A stretch of 64,000 bases of DNA from Pseudomonas campi. GTDB taxonomy: Bacteria > Pseudomonadota > Gammaproteobacteria > Pseudomonadales > Pseudomonadaceae. The stretch lies in contig NZ_CP053697.2 of assembly GCF_013200955.2 (NCBI RefSeq), positions 1,922,001-1,986,000 of the forward strand, in the 5' to 3' direction. The notes under the pieces are model-generated. The model made no database searches, was not told where the DNA came from, and worked only from the letters and a program-made list of their open reading frames with translations. Each line of letters begins with the position of its first letter. Position 1 is the first letter of the stretch. This document shows positions 15,162 to 23,898 of this stretch, in pieces. The position numbers were made by a program, and so were the translations under genes.

Positions 15162-16094
15162 ATGGCCGGAGTATTGGACTCGGTTAACCAACGTACTCAG
15201 TTAGTCGGGCAGAATCGATTGGAGTTGCTGCTGTTCCGTCTTGAGGGGCAGCAGTTGTATGGGATCAACGTATTCAAGGTGAAGGAGGTGCTGCAATGCC
15301 CCAAGCTCACCATCATGCCCAAGTCCAGTCGGGTGGTGCGCGGTGTTGCCAATATCCGCGGCGGCACTATCCCGATCATGGATCTGTCCATGGCGACCGG
15401 ACGTGCCGGGTTGGATGACCTGAAGAACAGTTTCGTCATCATCACTGAGTACAACACTAAAGTTCAGGGATTCCTGGTGCGTTCGGTCGAGCGCATCGTC
15501 AACATGAACTGGGAAGAAATTCATCCGCCACCCAAGGGTACCGGGCGCGACCATTACCTGACGGCAGTGACGCGCGTGGACAATCAGTTGGTGGAAATTA
15601 TCGACGTGGAGAAAATCCTCGCCGAAGTCGCGCCCATGTCCGAAGCCATTTCCGTGGGTGTGGTGGATGTCGAAACTCAGGCCAAGGCGGTGTCGCTGCG
15701 TGTCTTGATCTGTGATGACTCCTCGGTGGCACGCAAGCAGGTGTCCCGTTGCCTGGAAAGCATCGGTGTCGAAGTGGTCGCGCTCAATGACGGGCGACAG
15801 GCCTATGATTACCTGCGCAAGCTGGTCGACGAGGGCAAGCAGCCGGAGAAAGAATTTCTCATGCTGATTTCCGATATCGAGATGCCGGAAATGGACGGCT
15901 ATACCCTGACGGCGGAGATTCGTGCCGATCCAAGGATGCAGAAGCTGCATGTGATTCTGCATACTTCGCTGTCCGGTGTGTTCAATCAGGCGATGGTCAA
16001 GAAGGTGGGGGCGGATGACTTCCTGGCGAAGTTCCGGCCGGATGACCTGGCTTCCCGTGTGGTTGAACGCATCCGTGTCGCAGATGGGGGCTGA
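15162..16094 (+). CDS. cheV: CheV, CheW-receiver hybrid chemotaxis protein
   Basis: 310 aa. A CheW-like domain (about 18-160; LLLFRLEGQQLYGINVFKVKEVL, GVANIRGGTIPIMDLS) is followed by a receiver domain (178-305). The receiver has the acidic pair DD at 185-186, phospho-acceptor D238 (SDIEMPEMDG), a Thr/Ser (HTSLSG) and a Lys (FLAKF). It couples receptors to CheA and acts as a phosphate-modulated adaptor. A strong ribosome site, AAAAGGAG, precedes the ATG. cheR follows with a 44-bp gap. Confidence 0.95.
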   Translation: MAGVLDSVNQRTQLVGQNRLELLLFRLEGQQLYGINVFKVKEVLQCPKLTIMPKSSRVVRGVANIRGGTIPIMDLSMATGRAGLDDLKNSFVIITEYNTKVQGFLVRSVERIVNMNWEEIHPPPKGTGRDHYLTAVTRVDNQLVEIIDVEKILAEVAPMSEAISVGVVDVETQAKAVSLRVLICDDSSVARKQVSRCLESIGVEVVALNDGRQAYDYLRKLVDEGKQPEKEFLMLISDIEMPEMDGYTLTAEIRADPRMQKLHVILHTSLSGVFNQAMVKKVGADDFLAKFRPDDLASRVVERIRVADGG

Positions 16095-16138
16095 GGGCGC
16101 TGCCTTCGGTAGTAACTATGTATGGTGAGGCGGCATTA

Positions 16139-16966
16139 GTGTCTTCAGGCAATTTGGATTTCGAGCAGTTCCGGACCTTCCTGGAGAAGGCGTGCGGTAT
16201 TTTGCTGGGTAGCAATAAGCAGTACCTGGTTTCCAGCCGTCTCAACAAGCTGATGGAACAGCAAGGCATCAAGACGCTTGGCGAGCTTGTGCAGAAAATG
16301 CAGACGCAGCCGCGCGGTGGCCTGCGCGAGCAGGTCGTGGATGCCATGACCACCAACGAAACCCTGTGGTTCCGTGATACCTACCCCTTCGAAGTACTGA
16401 AGAACAGGGTCTTGCCGGAGATGATCAAGGCCTCGCCGAACCAGCGTCTGCGCATCTGGTCGGCAGCCTGTTCTTCTGGGCAGGAGCCTTACTCGTTGTC
16501 GATGACCATCGATGAGTTCGAGAAGAGCAACCTGGGGCAGCTCAAGGCGGGTGTGCAGATTGTCGCTACCGATCTGTCACCATCGATGCTGACCAACTGC
16601 AAGTCGGGTGAATACGACAGTCTGGCAATGGGCCGCGGGTTGTCGCAGGAGCGTCTGCAGCGCTATTTCGACCCTAAAGGTCCGGGACGCTGGGCCATCA
16701 AGGCACCGATCAAGAGTCGCGTGGAGTTCCGCCCGCTAAACCTGCTGGAAAGCTATGCGGCACTGGGCAAGTTCGACATCGTGTTCTGCCGCAACGTGCT
16801 GATCTACTTCTCCGCCGAGGTGAAGAAGGACATCCTCACGCGCATCCATGCCACGCTGAAGCCAGGGGGCTATCTGTTCCTCGGTGCGTCCGAGGCGTTG
16901 AATGCTCTGCCGGATCTGTATCAGATGGTGCAATGCAGTCCGGGGATCATCTACAAGGTGAAATAG
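16139..16966 (+). CDS. cheR: CheR, chemoreceptor glutamate methyltransferase
   Basis: 275 aa from GTG 16139 (SSGNLDFEQFRTFLEKACGILLG), which has GAGGCGG upstream and matches the Pseudomonas start. An ATG at 16118 lacks a ribosome site. A helical N-terminal domain (1-75) is followed by the SAM-binding catalytic domain (80-275) with NETLWFRDTYPFEVL, RIWSAACSSGQEPYS, VATDLSPSML and FDIVFCRNVLIYF. It methylates receptor glutamates using SAM. It forms an operon with cheV, and a strong terminator ends that operon. Confidence 0.95.
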   Translation: MSSGNLDFEQFRTFLEKACGILLGSNKQYLVSSRLNKLMEQQGIKTLGELVQKMQTQPRGGLREQVVDAMTTNETLWFRDTYPFEVLKNRVLPEMIKASPNQRLRIWSAACSSGQEPYSLSMTIDEFEKSNLGQLKAGVQIVATDLSPSMLTNCKSGEYDSLAMGRGLSQERLQRYFDPKGPGRWAIKAPIKSRVEFRPLNLLESYAALGKFDIVFCRNVLIYFSAEVKKDILTRIHATLKPGGYLFLGASEALNALPDLYQMVQCSPGIIYKVK

Positions 16967-16991
16967 CAGCGGAGTGGTAGCGGGAAGCAAG

Positions 16992-17016
16992 CGGGAGGCC
17001 AGTGGCCTCCCGTTTT
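16992..17016 (+). terminator. rho-independent terminator of cheVR
   Basis: CGGGAGGCC-AGT-GGCCTCCCG, a perfect 9-bp stem, followed by TTTT. It begins 26 bp after the cheR stop codon. Confidence 0.88.
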
Positions 17017-17022
17017 CGTTTG

Positions 17023-17092
17023 AGCGGCAAATGATCTGTCCGGGATTGCCGCTTGCCTTGCCCATAGCGGAAAAGCTTTGCCGCTTGCCGCT
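17023..17092. promoter_or_regulatory. repeated TTGCCGCTTGCC elements upstream of flgB
   Basis: The 12-mer TTGCCGCTTGCC occurs at 17046-17057 and 17078-17089. An inverted relative, AGCGGCAAA, is at 17023-17031. The cluster lies 55-120 bp upstream of the sigma-54 element at 17145, where an enhancer-binding protein (FleR would be expected) should sit. Function is inferred from position only. Confidence 0.4.
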
Positions 17093-17144
17093 CTTTTGAT
17101 TGCCATATTTATTCTAATTTATTGATAAATAAGGGAAATAAATA

Positions 17145-17161
17145 TTGGCATAGCCTTTGCT
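17145..17161 (+). promoter_or_regulatory. sigma-54 promoter of flgBCDE
   Basis: TTGGCAT-AGCCT-TTGCT has GG and GC ten bases apart and one mismatch to TGGCAC-N5-TTGCT. It lies 52 bp upstream of flgB. Confidence 0.8.
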
Positions 17162-17212
17162 AAATATCTGGCACGGCACCACCAGATCGCCTAACGGCAA
17201 AGGTTCAAGGTC

Positions 17213-17620
17213 ATGAGCATCAGTTTCGACAACGCACTCGGCATCCATGAAAAGGCACTCGGCTTTCGCGCCCAGCGCGCCGAGGTGCTGGCCAACAATA
17301 TCGCCAACGGCGATACGCCGAACTACCGAGCCCGCGATCTGGACTTCGCCGCCGTGCTGGCTGAGCAGAATGACAAAACCTCGCGCAAGCAGGTCGGTCT
17401 CAGCCGTACCGACAGTCAGCACATTTCGGCTGCGGGCATCGAACTGGCCGACCCGGCCTTGCGCTTCCGTACCCCGTTCCACCCGTCCATCGATCAGAAC
17501 ACCGTCGACATGCAGCAGGAGCAAGCCAGCTACGCCGAGAATGCGGTGCAGTTCCAGGCCAGCTTCACCCTGCTCAACAGCAAATTCAAAGGGCTGGTCG
17601 GCGCCCTGCGCGGCGAATAA
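17213..17620 (+). CDS. flgB: FlgB, proximal rod protein
   Basis: 135 aa. The N-terminal heptad region has the rod signature LANNIANGDTPNYRARDLDF (residues 25-44). The C-terminal helix ends QASFTLLNSKFKGLVGALRG. It builds the first part of the rod in the periplasm after export by the flagellar type III gate. It is first of the flgBCDE operon, preceded by a sigma-54 promoter and a CAAGG ribosome site. Confidence 0.95.
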   Translation: MSISFDNALGIHEKALGFRAQRAEVLANNIANGDTPNYRARDLDFAAVLAEQNDKTSRKQVGLSRTDSQHISAAGIELADPALRFRTPFHPSIDQNTVDMQQEQASYAENAVQFQASFTLLNSKFKGLVGALRGE

Positions 17621-17634
17621 GGGAGATACCTAAC

Positions 17635-18078
17635 ATGTCACTTGCCAGTGTCTTCAACATTGCCGGAACCGGCATGAGCGCGCAGAGCACTCGCCTGAAC
17701 ACCATCTCCAGCAACATTGCCAACGCCGAGACGGTGTCTTCCAGCATCAACCAGACCTACCGTGCGCGCCACCCGGTATTCGCCACCATGTTCGAGTCGA
17801 GCATGCAGGGCGACCGTGGTTCGCTGTTTGCCGACCAGGACGAAGCAGGGCGCGGCGTGCAGGTGCTGGGCATTGTCGAGGACCAGAGCAGCCTGATGCC
17901 GCGCTACGAGCCGAACCATCCGGCAGCCGATGAAAAAGGTTACGTGTACTACCCGAACGTCAACGTGGTCGAGGAGATGGCCGACATGATTTCTGCCAGT
18001 CGCGCCTTCCAGACCAACGTGGAAATGATGAATACCGCCAAGCAGATGATGCAGCGCGTACTGACCCTGGGCCAGTAA
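17635..18078 (+). CDS. flgC: FlgC, proximal rod protein
   Basis: 147 aa. The rod/hook N-terminal motif LNTISSNIANAETV (21-34) and the C-terminal motif NVNVVEEMADMISASRAFQTNVEMMNTAKQMMQRVLTLG are both complete. It is a structural rod subunit exported without a cleaved signal. It lies 14 bp after flgB with ribosome site GGGAGA. Confidence 0.95.
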   Translation: MSLASVFNIAGTGMSAQSTRLNTISSNIANAETVSSSINQTYRARHPVFATMFESSMQGDRGSLFADQDEAGRGVQVLGIVEDQSSLMPRYEPNHPAADEKGYVYYPNVNVVEEMADMISASRAFQTNVEMMNTAKQMMQRVLTLGQ

Positions 18079-18100
18079 GCCGCGAACGAGGAGCAAGACC

Positions 18101-18769
18101 ATGAGCGTTAGTGGCGTCAGTTCGGCCCTGGATCAATACCAGATCAAGCAGGACACCACCCAAAACAAGGAGCTTGGCAAGAACGAGTTCCTTAATCTGC
18201 TGGTGGCTCAGTTGAATAACCAGAATCCGCTGGAGCCGCAGGGCAACAGCGAGTTCATCGCCCAGTTGGCGCAGTTCAGCCAGGTCGAGGGCATCGAGAA
18301 GCTCAACACCAGCATGGGCTCGCTGCTGTCCGGCTATCAGTCCTCGCAGGCTCTGCAGGCTTCGTCGTTGGTCGGGCACAAGGTGATAGTGCCGACCGAC
18401 AAGGCCGTGGTGGATACCGCGGAAACCTTCAAGGCCAGCCTGGTTCTGCCGGTCACCAGCAGCAACGTCTACGTCAACGTCTATGACAGCGCAGGCGCCA
18501 GCGTGAATCGGATCAACCTGGGCCAGCAGGCGGCCGGCAGTGTCACCTTCATGTGGGACGGCAAGGATGCCAGCGGCAAGGTCATGCCGCCTGGCACCTA
18601 CAAGTTCGAGGCGCAGGCCAGCTATGCCGATGGCACCAAGGGGCTCTACACCCTGCTGCCGGCCAACGTCGATAGCGTCACCCTCGGTCAGAACGGTGGT
18701 GAAATGTTACTCAACCTCGCTGGTCTGGGCAGCGTGCCGCTGTCGCAGGTCCAGATGATCGGTCAATAA
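18101..18769 (+). CDS. flgD: FlgD, hook cap / hook assembly scaffold
   Basis: 222 aa. The N-terminal export and capping region contains NEFLNLLVAQLNNQNPLEPQGNSEFIAQLAQFSQVEGIEKLN. A C-terminal beta domain (90-220) has the FlgD Ig-like and tudor-like pattern (VTFMWDGKDASGKVMPPGTYKFEA). It caps the growing hook and is later replaced by FlgK. It lies 22 bp after flgC with ribosome site GAGGAG. Confidence 0.95.
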   Translation: MSVSGVSSALDQYQIKQDTTQNKELGKNEFLNLLVAQLNNQNPLEPQGNSEFIAQLAQFSQVEGIEKLNTSMGSLLSGYQSSQALQASSLVGHKVIVPTDKAVVDTAETFKASLVLPVTSSNVYVNVYDSAGASVNRINLGQQAAGSVTFMWDGKDASGKVMPPGTYKFEAQASYADGTKGLYTLLPANVDSVTLGQNGGEMLLNLAGLGSVPLSQVQMIGQ

Positions 18770-18813
18770 CGCACAGATCGTAAGCGCCGGCAGTAACGGC
18801 AAAGGAGTCTTCC

Positions 18814-20217
18814 ATGGGTTTCAATATCGGTCTCAGCGGCTTGCGCGCGGCCACCAGTGACCTCAACGTCACCGGTAACAACATTGCCAACGCCGGCACG
18901 GCGGGTTTCAAACAGTCGCGGGCAGAGTTTGCCGACGTGTATGCCGCCTCGGTGCTGGGCAGCGGCTCCAACCCGCAGGGCAGTGGCGTGCTGCTGGGCG
19001 ATGTGTCGCAGCTGTTCAACCAGGGCAACATCAACTACACGCAGAACTCCCTGGACTTGGCCATCAACGGCAACGGCTTCTTCCAGACCAGCAACAATGG
19101 CGAGATCAGCTACACCCGTGCCGGTTACTTCGGCACCGATCGCGACGGCTACATGGTCAACAACTTCGGCTATCGCCTGCAGGGTTATACCGTGGATGCC
19201 AATGGCAATCTGCAGAATGGCGTGGTGGATGACCTGCGTATCCAGACAGCCAGTCAGCAGCCACAGGCGACTTCGTCGATTACTCAGGTGTTCAACCTCA
19301 ACTCGACCAATGTGCGCCCAGGCAATGCCGGTACCTCGGCGGCGCCGACCTTTGACCCGTCCGATCCGCTGACCTACAACTCGTCGACCTCGCTGAATAT
19401 CTATGACAGCCAGGGCAACTCCCACGTGATGACCCAGTACTTCGTCAAGGACGATGCCACTGCGGTCTCCGGCGGGCAGAACACCTGGGTCATGCATGTG
19501 CTGATCGATGGCCTCAACCCGCTCGATCCGCAGGACGCGGCCAACACGCCGATGTCCTTCAACGTGGCGTTCGATACTTCGGGGCAGTTGAGCACCATTA
19601 CCGACACCGTGGGCGGCACTGCAGGCACCGGTTATTCGATTGACCCGCTGACCAACGAAATCACCTTCCTCTCCGATACCACGGGTGCGGCGGGTGACGG
19701 CTGGATTCCGGCCACTGTCGATACCACCGGTGCTTCACCTACCGGCTTTGTCTGGAACGGTGCCCTGGGCAGTACCGACAACATCACCTTCGATCCGCGC
19801 GGCACGACCCAGAATGCCAGTGCCTTTTCCGTCAGCAGCGTCAGTCAGAATGGCTTCACCACTGGCCAGCTGTCCGGTCTGGAGATCGACGATACGGGCG
19901 TGATCTTCGCTCGCTACACCAACGGTCAGTCCACCGTTCAAGGGCAGGTGATACTGGCCAGCTTCGCCAACATGCAAGGGCTGACGCCGGTAGGCAAGAC
20001 TGCCTGGGTGCAGTCCTTTGCCTCCGGCGAGCCGGTCATTGGTACGCCGCGCACGGGCACCCTGGGCGCCCTGCAGTCCGGCGCGCTGGAAGACTCCAAC
20101 GTCGAGCTGTCGGATCAGTTGGTCAACCTGATCGTGGCGCAGCGCAACTACCAGGCCAACGCCAAGACCATCGAGACCGAAAGCGCCATCACCCAGACCA
20201 TCATCAACCTGCGTTGA
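18814..20217 (+). CDS. flgE: FlgE, flagellar hook protein
   Basis: 467 aa. It has N-terminal FNIGLSGLRAATSDLNVTGNNIANAGTAGFKQSRAEF and C-terminal SNVELSDQLVNLIVAQRNYQANAKTIETESAITQTIINLR. Between them, at about 85-390, lies a large beta-rich surface region. It polymerises into the hook. The length is usual for Pseudomonas. It ends the flgBCDE unit; a 34-bp hairpin and a strong terminator follow, so flgF is a separate operon. Confidence 0.96.
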   Translation: MGFNIGLSGLRAATSDLNVTGNNIANAGTAGFKQSRAEFADVYAASVLGSGSNPQGSGVLLGDVSQLFNQGNINYTQNSLDLAINGNGFFQTSNNGEISYTRAGYFGTDRDGYMVNNFGYRLQGYTVDANGNLQNGVVDDLRIQTASQQPQATSSITQVFNLNSTNVRPGNAGTSAAPTFDPSDPLTYNSSTSLNIYDSQGNSHVMTQYFVKDDATAVSGGQNTWVMHVLIDGLNPLDPQDAANTPMSFNVAFDTSGQLSTITDTVGGTAGTGYSIDPLTNEITFLSDTTGAAGDGWIPATVDTTGASPTGFVWNGALGSTDNITFDPRGTTQNASAFSVSSVSQNGFTTGQLSGLEIDDTGVIFARYTNGQSTVQGQVILASFANMQGLTPVGKTAWVQSFASGEPVIGTPRTGTLGALQSGALEDSNVELSDQLVNLIVAQRNYQANAKTIETESAITQTIINLR

Positions 20218-20230
20218 TCGATGTGGCTCG

Positions 20231-20264
20231 GGCGACGGCTTGCCGCCAGCGGCAAGCCGTCGCC
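20231..20264. repeat. large perfect inverted repeat after flgE
   Basis: A 15-bp arm, GGCGACGGCTTGCCG, a CCAG loop and its exact complement. No T run follows, and a separate true terminator lies 15 bp further on. Its arms contain AGCGGCAAGC (20248-20257), which recurs at 20391-20400 and inverted at 17083-17092 near the flgB promoter. It could be a 3'-end stabiliser or an activator site for flgF. Confidence 0.55.
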
Positions 20265-20279
20265 GTCTGTCTTCAATAG

Positions 20280-20302
20280 AGGCTCCTTCGGGAGCCTTTT
20301 TG
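20280..20302 (+). terminator. rho-independent terminator of flgBCDE
   Basis: AGGCTCC-TTCG-GGAGCCT followed by TTTTTG. A tight tetraloop stem with a T run 63 bp after the flgE stop. Confidence 0.92.
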
Positions 20303-20351
20303 CTTTTAATAATTCCTTTGTTATCAGATATATACGATTGTTTTTCGAGTG

Positions 20352-20367
20352 TGGCACGGCGTTTGCT
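20352..20367 (+). promoter_or_regulatory. sigma-54 promoter of flgFGHIJKL
   Basis: TGGCAC-GGCGT-TTGCT is a perfect -24/-12 match, 54 bp before flgF. Confidence 0.92.
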
Positions 20368-20420
20368 GAATAGCTTGCAACAGAGTAGCGAGCGGCAAGC
20401 GCCGACCCTCGGAGAACACC

Positions 20421-21164
20421 ATGGACAAGATGCTGTACGTCGCCATGACCGGTGCCAGCCAGAACACCCTGGCCCAGCGTGCCCACGCCAACAACCTGGC
20501 GAACATTTCCACCAATGGCTTTCAACGCGACTTCGAGCAGGCGCGTTCCATGCCGGTGTTCGGCGAGAGCTACCCGGCGCGGGTGTTCGCCATGAGCGAG
20601 CGCCCCGGCACCGACTTCACGCCGGGCACCCTGCAGGAGACCGGACGCGAGCTGGATGTCGCAGTCGATGGCCAGGGCTGGATCGCCGTGCAGTCTGCCG
20701 ATGGCAGCGAAGCCTACATACGTACCGCCAGCCTGCAGATCGATGCCCTGGGCCAGCTGCGCACCGGCAATGGTTTGCCGGTTCTCGGCAATGGCGGGCC
20801 GATTGCCGTGCCGCCGGAGCAGAAGGTGGAGATCGGTCAGGATGGCACCATCAGCATCCGCGCCCTCGGCGAGGCGCCGAGCGTGATGGCCGAGGTTGAC
20901 CGCATCAAGCTGGTCAAACCGGACCTGCAGAACATGGAGAAGGGCACCGATGGCCTGATCCGCGTCAAGGACGCCACCCAGCCACAGCTGGCCGATGCCA
21001 ACGTGCGCATGACTTCCGGTTTCCTCGAAGCGAGCAACGTCAATGCCGTGGAAGAGATGACGGCGATCCTCTCGCTGTCTCGCCAATTCGAACTGCACGT
21101 GAAGATGATGCGTACCGCCGAAGAAGGCGCTACCGCCATGGCACGGGTCATGCAACTCAGCTAA
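20421..21164 (+). CDS. flgF: FlgF, proximal rod protein
   Basis: 247 aa. The N-terminal rod motif AHANNLANISTNGFQRDFEQAR and the C-terminal motif EASNVNAVEEMTAILSLSRQFELHVKMMRTAEEGATAMARVMQLS are complete. The middle has the FlgF/G beta domain (LDVAVDGQGWIAVQSADGSEAYIRTASLQIDALGQL). It is a rod subunit between FlgC and FlgG, and first of a seven-gene operon from a perfect sigma-54 promoter. Confidence 0.95.
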   Translation: MDKMLYVAMTGASQNTLAQRAHANNLANISTNGFQRDFEQARSMPVFGESYPARVFAMSERPGTDFTPGTLQETGRELDVAVDGQGWIAVQSADGSEAYIRTASLQIDALGQLRTGNGLPVLGNGGPIAVPPEQKVEIGQDGTISIRALGEAPSVMAEVDRIKLVKPDLQNMEKGTDGLIRVKDATQPQLADANVRMTSGFLEASNVNAVEEMTAILSLSRQFELHVKMMRTAEEGATAMARVMQLS

Positions 21165-21176
21165 TTACCAACGCGA

Positions 21177-21196
21177 AGTGCCGTAAAACCGGCACT
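21177..21196 (+). other. intercistronic hairpin flgF-flgG
   Basis: AGTGCCG-TAAAAC-CGGCACT, a 7-bp stem just upstream of the flgG ribosome site (GAGGAG). It has no T run. It may stabilise or process the mRNA and set the flgG level. Confidence 0.5.
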
Positions 21197-21209
21197 CGAG
21201 GAGAACACT

Positions 21210-21995
21210 ATGCTTCCGGCACTCTGGGTCAGCAAAACCGGCCTGTCCGCTCAGGACATGAACCTGACGACCATTTCCAACAACCTGGCGAACGTCTCGA
21301 CCACCGGGTTCAAGCGCGATCGCGCCGAGTTCGAGGACCTGCTCTACCAGATCCGTCGCCAGCCCGGTGGCCAGTCCAGCCAGGACAGCGAGCTGCCTAC
21401 CGGCCTGCAACTGGGTACCGGTGTGCGGATTGCCGGCACCCAGAAGATCCATACCCAGGGCAGCCTGCAGACCACCGAGCAGCCGCTCGACATGGCCATC
21501 AATGGCCGTGGTTTCTTCCAGGTTCTGCTGCCGGATGGCACCGTGTCCTACAGTCGTGACGGCAGTTTCCACCTGGACGCCGATGGCCAGATTGTTACCA
21601 GCCAGGGCTTAGCCCTGGAGCCGGCCATCGTCCTGCCGGCCGAGGTGCAGACCTTTACCGTGGGCGAGGATGGCACTGTCTCGGTCACCACCTTCGGCAA
21701 CCCGGCGGCGCAGGTGATCGGCAATATCCAGACTGCCGACTTCGTCAACCCGGCGGGTCTGCAGTCCATCGGCAACAACCTGTTCCTGGAAACTGCGGCA
21801 AGCGGCGCGCCGCAAGTCGGTACCCCAGGCCTGACCGGTCTCGGCGTGATGCTGCAGAACACCCTGGAAAACTCCAACGTCAGCGTGGTCGAGGAGCTGG
21901 TGAACATGATCACCACCCAACGTGCCTACGAGATGAACTCCAAGGTCATCTCCACCTCCGACCAGATGCTGTCCTTTATTACCCAGAATCTTTAA
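21210..21995 (+). CDS. flgG: FlgG, distal rod protein
   Basis: 261 aa, the usual FlgG length. It starts [47 protein letters not shown] and ends [39 protein letters not shown]. It makes up the distal rod that crosses the peptidoglycan and the P and L rings. The FlgG-specific insertion after the N-terminal helix ([10 protein letters not shown]) distinguishes it from FlgE. Confidence 0.96.
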   Translation: MLPALWVSKTGLSAQDMNLTTISNNLANVSTTGFKRDRAEFEDLLYQIRRQPGGQSSQDSELPTGLQLGTGVRIAGTQKIHTQGSLQTTEQPLDMAINGRGFFQVLLPDGTVSYSRDGSFHLDADGQIVTSQGLALEPAIVLPAEVQTFTVGEDGTVSVTTFGNPAAQVIGNIQTADFVNPAGLQSIGNNLFLETAASGAPQVGTPGLTGLGVMLQNTLENSNVSVVEELVNMITTQRAYEMNSKVISTSDQMLSFITQNL

Positions 21996-22059
21996 CACGC
22001 GTTTCCGGGCCTGGCTCGGCAAGCGTCTAAAGCAACAAGAACGCCGTGAGGTAGTGGTT

Positions 22060-22773
22060 ATGAACCGGCTGATGATTCTTCTTACCGTGCTGAGCGCCAC
22101 CGCCCTGAGCGGCTGTGTGTCGCCACCACCGAAGCCGGACGATCCCTACTATGCCCCGGTGCTGCCGCGCACCCCGCTGCCGGCTGCGCAAACCAGCGGC
22201 GCGATCTATCAGGCGGGTTTCGAAACCAATCTGTATGACGACCGCAAGGCCTATCGTGTGGGCGACATCATCACCATCAGCCTCAGCGAGCGGACCCAGG
22301 CGAGCAAGTCGGCTGGCTCGAATATGTCCAAGGACAGCACCACCAGTCTCGGATTGACGTCTTTGTTTGGCGGCGGAGTGTCCGTTGATAACCCCAGCAG
22401 TGGCTTGAATCCACTCGATGCTGCCAGGCTCAGTCTGGATGCCAGCTACAGCGGCACCCGCGAGACTGAAGGCGACAGCGCCGCGGACCAGAGCAACAGC
22501 CTGTCCGGTTCGATCACCGTAACCGTCGCTGAAGTGCTGCCCAACGGCATCCTCGCCGTGCGTGGCGAGAAGTGGCTGACCCTGAATACCGGCGATGAGC
22601 TGGTACGCATCGCCGGCCTGATCCGCGCTGACGATATCGCCACCGACAACACCGTATCCTCGACCCGCGTGGCCAATGCCCGGATCACCTACTCAGGCAC
22701 CGGCACCTTTGCCGATGCCAGCCAGCCGGGTTGGTTCGATCGTTTCTTCATGAACCCGCTGTTCCCGTTCTGA
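22060..22773 (+). CDS. flgH: FlgH, L-ring lipoprotein
   Basis: 237 aa from ATG 22060, with GAGG eight bases upstream. An in-frame GTG at 22054 is a less likely start. A lipoprotein signal has lipobox LSGC (Cys about residue 21). The mature part contains [20 protein letters not shown], a Ser/Gly-rich middle and [43 protein letters not shown], typical FlgH. It forms the L ring in the outer membrane. It lies directly upstream of flgI. Confidence 0.95.
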   Translation: MNRLMILLTVLSATALSGCVSPPPKPDDPYYAPVLPRTPLPAAQTSGAIYQAGFETNLYDDRKAYRVGDIITISLSERTQASKSAGSNMSKDSTTSLGLTSLFGGGVSVDNPSSGLNPLDAARLSLDASYSGTRETEGDSAADQSNSLSGSITVTVAEVLPNGILAVRGEKWLTLNTGDELVRIAGLIRADDIATDNTVSSTRVANARITYSGTGTFADASQPGWFDRFFMNPLFPF

Positions 22774-22786
22774 CCAGGTATCGATC

Positions 22787-23887
22787 ATGAAGCGACTGAT
22801 TTCCGCCCTCTGCCTGCTGCTTGCCGCCAGCACCGTGCAGGCCGAGCGCCTGAAGGACCTGGCCAGCATCCAGGGCGTGCGCGCCAACCAGTTGATCGGC
22901 TACGGCCTGGTGGTCGGCCTCAACGGTACCGGTGACCAGACCACGCAAACGCCGTTCACCCTGCAGACCTTCAACAACATGCTGGCGCAGTTCGGCATCA
23001 AGGTGCCGGCGGGTGGCGGTAACGTGCAGCTGAAGAACGTTGCCGCGGTGTCCATCCACGCCGAGCTACCGCCGTTTGCCAAGCCGGGGCAGACCATCGA
23101 CGTAACCATTTCCTCGATCGGCAACTCCAAGAGCCTGCGCGGCGGCAGCCTGCTGCTGGCGCCACTGAAGGGTATCGACGGTAACGTCTACGCCGTAGCC
23201 CAGGGCAATCTGGTTGTAGGCGGTTTCGATGCCGGCGGCGCCGATGGCTCGCGCATTACCGTCAACGTTCCGTCCGCCGGACGTATTCCTGCCGGCGCCA
23301 CGGTGGAGCGGCCGGTGCCGAGTGGCTTCGAGCAGGGCAACAGCCTGACGCTCAACCTCAACCGCCCGGACTTCACCACGGCGAAGAATATCGTCGACCA
23401 GATCAACGGTCTGCTCGGCCCAGGCGTAGCGCAGGCCATCGATGGTGGTTCGGTTCGCGTCAGTGCGCCGCTGGACCCCAATCAGCGCGTGGATTACCTG
23501 TCGGTGCTGGAAAACATCGAAGTGGAGGCGGGGCAGGCGGTGGCCAAGGTCATCATCAACTCGCGCACCGGCACCATCGTCATCGGCCAGAACGTGCGCG
23601 TACAGCCGGCTGCGGTGACCCACGGTAGCCTGACCGTGACCATCAGCGAAGACCCCATTGTCAGTCAGCCCGAGGCCTTCTCCGGCGGGCAAACGGCGGT
23701 GGTGCCGAACTCCAAGGTGGATGCCGTGCAGGAAGCCAAGCCGATGTTCAAGTTCGGCCCCGGCACCACCCTGGATGAAATTGTCCGTGCGGTGAACGAA
23801 GTAGGCGCCGCACCTTCCGACCTGATGGCCATCCTCGAGGCGCTCAAGCAAGCCGGCGCACTCCAGGCTGACCTGATCGTGATCTAA
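22787..23887 (+). CDS. flgI: FlgI, P-ring protein
   Basis: 366 aa. A Sec signal ([16 protein letters not shown]) is followed by [69 protein letters not shown] and the C-terminal [37 protein letters not shown]. These are all hallmarks of FlgI, which forms the periplasmic P ring with FlgA as chaperone. It starts 13 bp after flgH. Confidence 0.96.
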   Translation: MKRLISALCLLLAASTVQAERLKDLASIQGVRANQLIGYGLVVGLNGTGDQTTQTPFTLQTFNNMLAQFGIKVPAGGGNVQLKNVAAVSIHAELPPFAKPGQTIDVTISSIGNSKSLRGGSLLLAPLKGIDGNVYAVAQGNLVVGGFDAGGADGSRITVNVPSAGRIPAGATVERPVPSGFEQGNSLTLNLNRPDFTTAKNIVDQINGLLGPGVAQAIDGGSVRVSAPLDPNQRVDYLSVLENIEVEAGQAVAKVIINSRTGTIVIGQNVRVQPAAVTHGSLTVTISEDPIVSQPEAFSGGQTAVVPNSKVDAVQEAKPMFKFGPGTTLDEIVRAVNEVGAAPSDLMAILEALKQAGALQADLIVI

Positions 23888-23898
23888 AGGAGGCGGCC

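Noticed and set aside
16118..16138. Upstream ATG as the cheR start
   Set aside because: No ribosome site, and the extra residues MYGEAAL are not in Pseudomonas CheR. The GTG at 16139 has GAGGCGG before it.
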